DNA from: Clostridium sp.
GTDB lineage: Bacteria; Bacillota; Clostridia; Clostridiales; Clostridiaceae
Direction: 5' to 3'
NCBI GenBank assembly: GCA_031292145.1
Contig: JARLHR010000091.1
Coordinates: forward strand, 1-64,000
DNA: 64,000 nt
Made by a program: the position numbers and the translations under genes. Shown here one piece after another: positions 1 through 6,996 of this stretch. Numbering within the stretch: position 1 is the stretch's first letter; the number at the start of each line of letters is the position of its first letter. The notes below the pieces were generated by a model. It was not told the DNA's origin. It ran no database searches and worked only from the letters and a program-made list of their open reading frames with translations.

Positions 1-107
1 AAGGTTCCTGTAGTTTCAAGTAATCTATCCGCAAGGGTTGATTTACCATGATCAATATGTGCTACTATTGAAAAATTTCTGATATGTTTTTGTCTTTCAC
101 TTTTCAT
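1..107 (-). CDS. lepA: Elongation factor 4 (LepA), N-terminal fragment
   Basis: Only the first 35 or so codons lie in the window; the gene runs off the left edge. The visible protein starts [20 protein letters not shown] and continues with [11 protein letters not shown], the G1/P-loop of the LepA translational GTPase family, which acts on stalled or mis-translocated ribosomes. The location next to spoIIP, gpr and rpsT matches the order usual in clostridia. The start is unusual: ATG codons lie at 111-113 and 105-107, but the only good SD (GGGGGTG, complement of 144-150) is 30 or more bases away, with a perfect 7-bp hairpin (114-139) between. An in-frame GTG at 126-128 would sit in the hairpin loop. 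I chose the ATG followed by AAA AGT because family members begin that way. Confidence 0.9.
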   Translation of the reverse strand, partial: MKSERQKHIRNFSIVAHIDHGKSTLADRLLETTGT

Positions 108-110
108 ATG

Positions 111-150
111 CATAACTGTTCTATACACTTAAAACAGTTCGTTCACCCCC
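111..150 (-). promoter_or_regulatory. lepA leader: SD and start codon separated by a hairpin
   Basis: On the minus strand the SD GGGGGTG (150-144) is followed by 4 bases, then AACTGTT, a 12-base loop and AACAGTT (139-114), and at once by ATG (113-111). The 7-bp stem is perfect. If it folds, the effective distance from SD to the ATG at 107-105 is about 10 bases, which is normal. Whether the fold controls translation is inference. Confidence 0.5.
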
Positions 151-231
151 GTTATAATTAAATCAGCTAAATTATAACATACATCCATTTAAAAAGGCTA
201 TCAAAACTTTAGAACAATATAAACATCAGAA

Positions 232-561
232 TTATATTCTTATCTTAGAAAATAAATCTTGTAACTTTTTTATAAAAACTGATTCATCATTTATTCTAAA
301 GTCACTATCTCCTAGTCTTATTAGTATATCATTTTGAGATTCTTTATAAATTTTTAAAAATGAATTATCTTTAATAAAATTTGAAAAATCCTCTCCAAAT
401 TCAGCACTTACAAGTTTATAATTTTCATTGGTATTTCCAAGCGGAGATAGTGCTTTAGTATTAATTATATTTATCTTAATTACTCCAACAAAAATAAAAA
501 CTAGTATTAATATAGCCGGCAATATATTTCTAAATATGTACCTTTTAAAAATCCTTCTCAA
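232..561 (-). CDS. Small single-pass membrane protein, unknown function
   Basis: A 109-residue protein with a TTG start preceded by AAAGGGTG at good spacing. Residues about 11-30 form one hydrophobic membrane segment (NILPAILILVFIFVGVIKIN) after a basic N-terminus, so the remaining 75 residues probably lie outside the cytoplasm. I see no catalytic motif and recognise no family. It lies between spoIIP and lepA in the same orientation, and may be read with them. The sporulation neighbourhood suggests, but does not show, a role in spore formation. The low complexity is normal for the organism's base composition. It is probably a real gene because of the SD and the membrane-anchor layout. Confidence 0.6.
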   Translation of the reverse strand: MRRIFKRYIFRNILPAILILVFIFVGVIKINIINTKALSPLGNTNENYKLVSAEFGEDFSNFIKDNSFLKIYKESQNDILIRLGDSDFRINDESVFIKKLQDLFSKIRI

Positions 562-860
562 TATTAAAACACCCTTTTAAATAATTAAATTTTTATTTAA
601 ATTCTTTCCACTTAGAAAAATATTATTCATGTCTTTGTTATTTCATCATATTGTCTAAATTTAATAATAGGATTTATTATATGTATACAACAAAAATCAG
701 GTATTTGATATGCACTATTTTATATCTCATGAAAACTTATTATTTTTCCTTTATAATTTTCCATTTCTAAGTATATTCTTCAAAAAGAATCCTTAACCAT
801 ACTGAATCCTTTATACACAATTGGATATATTCCTAATTCTTCATTCAATCTAAAACCAAA

Positions 861-1115
861 GAAATAAGTAACTTATTGTATGAAGTGTTTACTTGGAACT
901 TTGATGGTAATGATTCTTAACTAGAAGTAGTTCCAAAATGCTTGTTCAAAACTTAAGTGAGAGTCCAAATCTTGTATTTGTCTCCTCGAACTTACTCAGC
1001 GAACGAATGTGAATCGAATTTCCTCTTTTAAGGCAAGCATTTTGGGTACAACTTCTAGTCATAGAATCATACATCAAAATTCCTAGAAACCGTAATACAA
1101 TATGTTACTTATTTC
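861..1115. repeat. Long palindromic repeat, family B copy 1
   Basis: The ends are inverted repeats: GAAATAAGTAAC at the left and GTTACTTATTTC at the right, extended inward by ATTGTAT / ATACAAT. Inside are further matched arms (TAGAAGTAG / CTTCTAG, AATGCTTG / CAAGCATT). A related copy lies at 12293-12476. No reading frame of useful length is present. It fills most of the 562-1140 gap; I see nothing else in that gap. Confidence 0.75.
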
Positions 1116-1140
1116 GGTTGATTATACTGAACTATATTAT

Positions 1141-2232
1141 TTACTTTTTATTTAGTATTTCAGCAATTACTCTAGCCATGCACTGTGCTGTAACTTTTGA
1201 TTCTTCTGGTGTATTTTTATTAGCTCCTACTTCAAAAAGCAGACATCCATCACTCTTACTTTGATTAAATGCATTCTTACCTCTATGATATGTGAATATT
1301 TTTATAGGTAAACTTGGGAACAGTTCAGCTGTTTTATTAAAAACTTTCTCTGTAAGCTCTTTATTTTTAGCATATCTTGTACTATTTTCAGCATTTACAA
1401 ACATTATTTTTGCTGCACTCATACCATAAATTTCTGTTGTTGTTGCAGCTTTATCATCCAATGAATCTCTATGCAAGTCTATGATCATTTTAAAATCCCC
1501 ATATTTTTGTAAATACTTATCAACGGTTTCTCCTGACCTTGTATAACTATCATTATAAGAAATACAGTGGTTAGTCTTATCATGTATTACAGAAATACCA
1601 TAGTTTTCTTGAAGTTCATTTGCAAGAACATCCCCTACTCCTACTACATTTGTATCTTCATCTGTACTATCTGGTTGTGAGTCACTATAATTTTCAGTAG
1701 TGTGGCTATGATATATTAATACTTCTGGTTTTGTATTATCTAACTGCTTTTTTAAGCTAGGATCATAAATCTTTGTATTTTTACTATCAGTATTTGCATT
1801 TTTACTATCATCATTTCCTGGTATCTTTGAGATACTATCTTCACTTATTTGGAATGGATTAAATATAAAATTCGATTTAGTACCAGTATCCTCCACATTA
1901 TTCAAGTAAGAAATCTCACTTTGAACTATCCCCTTGTAACTAATATTATTTAATCCAAATACTTGGACACAAACATTTTTTAATGAAAGTTTATTTTCAG
2001 CATAAGTTCCCTCATCATATACCTGCGATTCAATTATTGGCATTCCTAAATTTAATAATTGAACATATGCAAAAGCTCCTCGCTCTTTATTATTATTTAA
2101 AACAGATCCTAGCCTTATAAATAATATACTTACCATTATAATGAGTACAATAACTCCTATATTTATATTTTGACTTATATTTATTATTTTATTATTTTCA
2201 CCTTTTTTTCCTCCTCTGCTCATATATATCAC
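1141..2232 (-). CDS. spoIIP: Stage II sporulation protein P
   Basis: A peptidoglycan amidase/endopeptidase of the SpoIID-SpoIIM-SpoIIP complex, which thins septal wall and drives engulfment of the forespore. The protein of 363 residues has a membrane anchor at about 24-42 and a variable linker to about 165. The SpoIIP catalytic domain follows: YHSHTTENY near 174-182, IDLHRDS in the middle and FEVGANKNTPEES near the end. The His and Glu residues of these motifs are the expected zinc ligands. The start is GTG, 6 bases from a run of G (GGGGGGG); an in-frame ATG three codons later is further from it. In Bacillus the gene is transcribed by sigma-E, and here it is separated from gpr by two palindromic repeats, so the two are probably expressed independently. 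Confidence 0.93.
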   Translation of the reverse strand: MIYMSRGGKKGENNKIINISQNINIGVIVLIIMVSILFIRLGSVLNNNKERGAFAYVQLLNLGMPIIESQVYDEGTYAENKLSLKNVCVQVFGLNNISYKGIVQSEISYLNNVEDTGTKSNFIFNPFQISEDSISKIPGNDDSKNANTDSKNTKIYDPSLKKQLDNTKPEVLIYHSHTTENYSDSQPDSTDEDTNVVGVGDVLANELQENYGISVIHDKTNHCISYNDSYTRSGETVDKYLQKYGDFKMIIDLHRDSLDDKAATTTEIYGMSAAKIMFVNAENSTRYAKNKELTEKVFNKTAELFPSLPIKIFTYHRGKNAFNQSKSDGCLLFEVGANKNTPEESKVTAQCMARVIAEILNKK

Positions 2233-2303
2233 TGCAATCCCCCCCTTTGTGCTCTTGTATATTTATATTATTTAATTTACATAATTATTCGTGATATCAG
2301 TTA

Positions 2304-2465
2304 AGGCACATTCAAAAAAATAACAAGTCCATCTGCCAAGCCTATTTTCCATCATCCTGCGTCACCCGATTGCCCTAACAGACCCACTATGAGGTCAATC
2401 TACTTCCTTGCCTGATGAAAAATAATCATGGAATTTTGGACTTGTTATTTTCTTTCATGTGCCTA
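2304..2465. repeat. Long palindromic repeat, family A copy 1
   Basis: The ends are TAAGGCACAT at the left and ATGTGCCTAA at the right, followed inward by AATAACAAGTCC and GGACTTGTTATT. The middle is about 100 bp and shared with the copy at 24683-24847. It has no coding capacity. The structure resembles a MITE-like or REP-like element. Confidence 0.8.
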
Positions 2466-2468
2466 AGA

Positions 2469-2612
2469 GTTAATAGTTAAAAGTTAAGAGTTATAGATGA
2501 AAATCCCTGCAAGGGAAAAGTGAGATAAGTGAGGGTCAAAATCTATGATTTTGTTTATCGAACTTTCTCTGCGAGCTTCATCCACAACTTTTAACTCTTA
2601 ACTCTAAACTTT
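2469..2612. repeat. Palindromic repeat, family C
   Basis: An imperfect inverted repeat directly abutting the family A copy. The left arm holds AGTTAAAAGTTAAGAGTTAT and the right arm holds CAACTTTTAACTCTTAACTC. The central 70 bases hold smaller stems. It lies just downstream of the gpr stop codon and may help end its transcription. Only one copy is visible in the window. Confidence 0.6.
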
Positions 2613-2624
2613 TAGCTGATTAAA

Positions 2625-3608
2625 TCATCCCATAAATTTATTTATCTCTTCCATATTCATATTAGGTTGTACTGCCATATTTATTCCATTTGCAATTATT
2701 TTGGACAATGAACTAATAACTAAATCAATATCTTTGGGTGTGACTATCATATCTCCACTTGTTTGTGATGATACTACTTCCTTTATTAATCTCTCCTTTT
2801 CATTTTTATCAATAGATTTCAACATTTTATAAAAATCAGTCCCGCTTGAAGAATTCTTTATTAATGAATCTATAACCAAATCTATAGTATCATTAGCAAT
2901 TGTAACTGCATCTACTACTGTTGGTACTCCTATTGCAATAACCTTGACGCCCAAATTTTCCTCATTAATTTGCTTCCTATTATTTCCAACCCCTGCACCT
3001 GGCGCTATTCCTGTATTTCCAATTTGAATTGTCGCATTTACTCTTTCAACTCTTCTTGCTGCCAAAGCGTCTATACATATTACTAAATCTGGTCTAATTT
3101 TTTCCACAACACCTTTAATTATTTCAGCGGTTTCAATTCCTGTTACCCCCAACACTCCAGGTGCTATTGAACAAATTGGCCTTACCGAATCATCGATTGC
3201 CTCAGGCATTACCGTTTGTAAATGCCTTGTTACCATTATCTTTTCCGCCACTTTAGGTCCCAAAGCATCTGGTGTTACTTGCCAGTTTCCAAGCCCCACA
3301 ATTAGTACACTTTTTTTAACATCTAACTTAATTAACCTTTCTAAAACTTCCGCAACTACATTAGATACTCTATCCATAGTTTCTCCATCATAAGCAGTAA
3401 AACTTGGCATATCTATAGTTATATAATCGCCTTTGGGCTTTCCTATCTTTTGGGCTCCTTCTTCATTCTTTACTTTTACTGTGGTTACTTTAACATCCTC
3501 TTCACTTTCCTCAATAACCTCAATTCCATCTATATCTTTTTCATCTTTATGATTTTGTTTGTATATTTCCCTTGCTTCAAGTACTAAATCAGTTCTAACA
3601 TTTATCAT
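2625..3608 (-). CDS. gpr: Germination protease (GPR endopeptidase)
   Basis: The spore protease that degrades small acid-soluble spore proteins during germination, family A25. It is made as a zymogen in the forespore and trims its own N-terminus. The start chosen is the ATG at 3608, six bases after GAGGTG, giving 327 residues beginning MINVRTDLVLEAREIYKQN, which matches the family's short propeptide and VRTDL start. An upstream in-frame ATG at 3647 lacks a good SD. Conserved blocks include LIVGLGNWQVTPDALGP, ICSIAPGVLGVTGIETAEII and the aspartate-containing CIDALAARR, all characteristic of GPR. It lies divergently from rpsT. Confidence 0.95.
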   Translation of the reverse strand: MINVRTDLVLEAREIYKQNHKDEKDIDGIEVIEESEEDVKVTTVKVKNEEGAQKIGKPKGDYITIDMPSFTAYDGETMDRVSNVVAEVLERLIKLDVKKSVLIVGLGNWQVTPDALGPKVAEKIMVTRHLQTVMPEAIDDSVRPICSIAPGVLGVTGIETAEIIKGVVEKIRPDLVICIDALAARRVERVNATIQIGNTGIAPGAGVGNNRKQINEENLGVKVIAIGVPTVVDAVTIANDTIDLVIDSLIKNSSSGTDFYKMLKSIDKNEKERLIKEVVSSQTSGDMIVTPKDIDLVISSLSKIIANGINMAVQPNMNMEEINKFMG

Positions 3609-3705
3609 AATCAACACCTCATCATAAATATATCTAGACATATTCAAAAAAATAATAAGTTTATATGTCTTAGTCTTATTTTTCCTTTTTCTTTGAATTT
3701 AATAC

Positions 3706-3734
3706 TTGAATTACATAACTTGTGATGTTATAAT
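3706..3734 (+). promoter_or_regulatory. Vegetative promoter of rpsT
   Basis: TTGAAT (3706-3711), a spacer of exactly 17 bases, and TATAAT (3729-3734). It lies 86 bases upstream of the rpsT start on the same strand. Confidence 0.75.
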
Positions 3735-3819
3735 AAGGTTTGTTGAATATGAACTCGTACGCAGATTTCCCCAAAAAGCTGCAAGAGACCCTATAAAAAT
3801 TTAAGGGGGTGAATTAAGA

Positions 3820-4083
3820 ATGGCAAATATAAAATCAGCTAAAAAGAGAATCAAAGTTACTGAAACTAAGACTTTAAAGAACAGAATGGTTAAGTCTGCT
3901 TTAAAGACTACTATAAAGAAATTTGAAGCTGCTGTAGAAGCTAAAAACACTGAAGATGCTAAAGTTTTATACACAGCAGTTGTTAAGTCATTAGATATGG
4001 CTACTACTAAGGGCGTTGTTCACAAGAACATGGCTGCTAGAAAGAAATCAAGATTAGCTTCTAAGTTAAACGCTATGGCTTAA
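3820..4083 (+). CDS. rpsT: 30S ribosomal protein S20
   Basis: An 87-residue, strongly basic, all-helical protein that binds 16S rRNA early in assembly of the small ribosomal subunit. The start [20 protein letters not shown] and the [17 protein letters not shown] block near the C-terminus are diagnostic. The ATG follows AAGGGGGTGAATTAAGA, an ideal SD. It is a single-gene unit: its own promoter upstream, divergent from gpr, and a strong terminator about 10 bases after the stop codon. The codon use (many AAG, GCT and TCT codons) is that of a highly expressed gene and differs visibly from its neighbours. Confidence 0.98.
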   Translation: MANIKSAKKRIKVTETKTLKNRMVKSALKTTIKKFEAAVEAKNTEDAKVLYTAVVKSLDMATTKGVVHKNMAARKKSRLASKLNAMA

Positions 4084-4089
4084 TCTTAA

Positions 4090-4120
4090 AACCCATCTAA
4101 ACTAGATGGGTTATTTTTTT
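4090..4120 (+). terminator. rpsT terminator
   Basis: Perfect stem ACCCATCT / AGATGGGT with a 5-base loop (4091-4111), then TATTTTTTTT. Confidence 0.9.
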
Positions 4121-4185
4121 TATTCATATTTATCAATATTCAAGCTTATCTCATATCCTTAACTTGTTATTTTATTTCATATGCC

Positions 4186-5220
4186 CTATTTTTTTACCAT
4201 TAATGTATTAATAAGAAGAAATTCCATTTCCATAGTTTTATCTATTCCTGTTGATTTTAATTTAGCTTCTGTTTTAACGCAAAGTTTAATTAACTCAGTT
4301 AATTGCTTCTCCGTAAACCTAACTGTTTGACTAATTAACTTTTCACATACAAATTGCGGCAATCTATATTCTGCCATAATATCCGCAGTTTTCTTTCCCC
4401 TAAGGACTTTTACTTTTATTTCATAAAGTCTTAAAAAATGTTTTTGTATAGCACTAATTATAAGCATATGCTGATCTGATTTATACAGAATTTCTTTCAT
4501 TATATCTATAGCTTTATCAATCTTTTTTATAGCTATTAATTCAATTAAATCAAAAACATCCTCCTCATTAGAATTTGCCATAAGTAAATCTATATCACCT
4601 TTTTTTATATCCCTGCCATCACAATAACATATAAGTTTATCTGCCTCCCTTTTTATAATATCAAAATTATTTTGTACTTTTTCACAGAAATACATTAATT
4701 CTACTCTTTCAATTTGTTTTCCCTTTTCCTTAAATATATCAGAAACTTTTTTCAAATACTTATCTTTTTTTAGTTTGTCAAAGTAAACTATAGATAAAAA
4801 TTTCTCTAAGGTAGTCAATTTTTTGTTTTTATTTGGTTTATCTCTTTTATCATTTAATAAGTAATACATTATTAAAATCGTATATGAAGGTAAATCTGAT
4901 ACATAATTTTTAATATCATTATATATTTTAGTCCCTGCTGAATCGCTTTTGTCCTGCAAGAAACTTGCTCTATACACAATTACAACTTTTTTTTCTCCCA
5001 TAAAAGGCATTGTTTCACATGCATTCACAATCCCATCAAAACTCGTATTCATTCCATCTATCTTAATTAGATTTAGATCCTTTAGCTCTTCGTGTACTTC
5101 TTGTTTTATAATTAAATCTATTCCATCCTTAATGAACTCTTCGTCTAATCCACATAATACATATCCATTCTTTATATTGCCTTTTTGAATTTCTTGTTCA
5201 TAAACATCATAATTAATCAA
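4186..5220 (-). CDS. holA: DNA polymerase III subunit delta
   Basis: Subunit of the clamp loader that opens the sliding clamp and loads it on DNA. The 344-residue length and layout fit the HolA family: N-terminal MINYDVYEQEIQKGNIKNGY leading to the LCGLDEEFIKDGID block, then the KKVVIVYRASFL strand, and a helical C-terminus with LRGKKTADIMAEYRLPQFV typical of clostridial HolA. The start is TTG at 5220, about 8 bases after GAGAGGA. It follows comEC in the same direction, the arrangement seen in many Firmicutes, with an 80-base gap that contains a remnant of family A repeat sequence (TTAGGCATATTC near 5270). Confidence 0.92.
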   Translation of the reverse strand: MINYDVYEQEIQKGNIKNGYVLCGLDEEFIKDGIDLIIKQEVHEELKDLNLIKIDGMNTSFDGIVNACETMPFMGEKKVVIVYRASFLQDKSDSAGTKIYNDIKNYVSDLPSYTILIMYYLLNDKRDKPNKNKKLTTLEKFLSIVYFDKLKKDKYLKKVSDIFKEKGKQIERVELMYFCEKVQNNFDIIKREADKLICYCDGRDIKKGDIDLLMANSNEEDVFDLIELIAIKKIDKAIDIMKEILYKSDQHMLIISAIQKHFLRLYEIKVKVLRGKKTADIMAEYRLPQFVCEKLISQTVRFTEKQLTELIKLCVKTEAKLKSTGIDKTMEMEFLLINTLMVKK

Positions 5221-5300
5221 ATTAATTTTCCTCTCCTCTTATAAAATGATGGCCTATTCATATGTGCTTAGGCATATTCAAAAATAACAATTCAATAGCC

Positions 5301-6992
5301 TTATAATACACTTCCATTTACTATAAATATTTCATTTACAACTCCATCCTTAAAATTTATTATACCATATTCTTTTAATCCCTTTTCACCATTTGACATT
5401 TTTAATAAATACTTTTCTTTTAATGTTTCCAAAATATAATTTTTACCTTGTGCTCTAATAGTGCATATTCCATTTATATTAATTGCCCCTTCTTGCCTAT
5501 AAGCTTTTGTTGCAGAAGTAACTTTTAAAAGTCTTTTTATATCAATTTGACTTTTATTAGCTAACAATATACGTTCCCCTTTATAGCTAACTAAAATAGC
5601 CCCTTCTCTATAATATTTTATATTAGGAATTGGACTATAGATTTTAATTCCTATAACAAAAATACATATAAGCGGAAGATAAATGAATTTTTTATACCCA
5701 TTCCTTACAAAATAAAAACTTAACAACATAATTAAATAGAAAAACACTACATTTTCATTTCCATAAAACATCGGTAATGAAGTTTTATCAATAATATCTA
5801 ACATCCAATCAAATATCTTTATAATTATTAAATTTAAATAACTGCAAAAATCAAATAGCTTTGGAAATATATATACAAGTGGTAACATGTTCCCAGTGAT
5901 AACTATTAAATCTACCAAAGGAACTAACAACAAATTTCCTACAATAAAATTTGCTGAAAAATTTTTAAATATTAGAATTAAATAAGGAAGTGAAAAAACT
6001 TGTGCACTTAGAGTTAAGCTTAAAGGCTCCCTTAATTTAGCATGTAATACATATAGTAAATTGTTAAACTTTCTATTAAACATAACTATACCTAAAGTAG
6101 CTAAATATGATAAGTGAAGAGATACACTAAAAATACTGTATGGCTGATATATTATTAAAACTATAGCTGAAAAACATAATGCTGAAATTGAACTGTTATT
6201 TCGCTTTAATATATGCCCTCCTTCTACGCATACAAGCATTAAAAAAGCTCTTATACATGAGTAATTGCTTCCTGTGAATATAACATATATCATAGTTCCT
6301 AAAAGCCCAAACTTGCATCCCATAAAAATTCTTAAAAATCCATATACTATAACTACATGAAGTCCTGAAACGCTTATACTGTGTATAATTCCCAAATTGG
6401 TCATATCTTCCTTATCTTCGAGATCTAAATGATCCACGTAACCAAAAGCAATTGATGATATTAATCCTGCTTTCCGTACTCCTAAATTCTCTTCTAATCT
6501 AGCATATATCTTTCTCTTTATCTCCCAAAGTTTTGTTATAAAATCCCCACTAATCTTATCCATTCTTTCAGGTTCAACTTCCCCAACAATTCCATTAATT
6601 TTATCCTGTAAATTTTCAACTTTACCTGCAACATTATATATTTCTCCCACATTACAATTCTTCTTATTAGTTTTTATTGTAATTTCTTTCCCTTTGTAAC
6701 TTCCAATAATGTTGTAGCTGCTTACATTTATTATTCTTACTTCTCCATTTATTTTATTAGGAACTTTATAATATGAATAATTCATAAGAATTCCCACAAT
6801 AAAAAATATAATCATAATGCTAGTAAATTCAAAACCACAATAATGTAACAAGGATATAAAAAAGAAGGCTACAATAAACATCGTAAGCCCTCTAAATTCT
6901 TCAAATATTCCATAAGAAATACAACTAATTGCCAAAGATAAAAAAACATATATCAGTGGATTTCCTACTTCTCCTATTTTTTTAGAAAACAT
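5301..6992 (-). CDS. comEC: ComEC/Rec2-type DNA uptake channel lacking the C-terminal MBL domain
   Basis: Membrane channel that passes single-stranded DNA into the cell during transformation. The 563-residue protein has several N-terminal membrane helices, then a soluble OB-fold-like segment (about 80-160). The Competence core follows, with the signature HSISVSGLHVVIVYGF near 207-222 and a cluster of hydrophobic helices to about 465. ComEC proteins are often 700-800 residues and end in a metallo-beta-lactamase-type domain with HxDxDH; here the last 100 residues have no such motif. The ATG at 6992 is 5 bases from GAGGTGA; its SD overlaps the stop codon of the preceding P-type ATPase-like gene, so the two are translationally coupled. 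No other competence genes are in view, so activity is uncertain. Confidence 0.88.
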   Translation of the reverse strand: MFSKKIGEVGNPLIYVFLSLAISCISYGIFEEFRGLTMFIVAFFFISLLHYCGFEFTSIMIIFFIVGILMNYSYYKVPNKINGEVRIINVSSYNIIGSYKGKEITIKTNKKNCNVGEIYNVAGKVENLQDKINGIVGEVEPERMDKISGDFITKLWEIKRKIYARLEENLGVRKAGLISSIAFGYVDHLDLEDKEDMTNLGIIHSISVSGLHVVIVYGFLRIFMGCKFGLLGTMIYVIFTGSNYSCIRAFLMLVCVEGGHILKRNNSSISALCFSAIVLIIYQPYSIFSVSLHLSYLATLGIVMFNRKFNNLLYVLHAKLREPLSLTLSAQVFSLPYLILIFKNFSANFIVGNLLLVPLVDLIVITGNMLPLVYIFPKLFDFCSYLNLIIIKIFDWMLDIIDKTSLPMFYGNENVVFFYLIMLLSFYFVRNGYKKFIYLPLICIFVIGIKIYSPIPNIKYYREGAILVSYKGERILLANKSQIDIKRLLKVTSATKAYRQEGAININGICTIRAQGKNYILETLKEKYLLKMSNGEKGLKEYGIINFKDGVVNEIFIVNGSVL

Positions 6993-6996
6993 CAAC

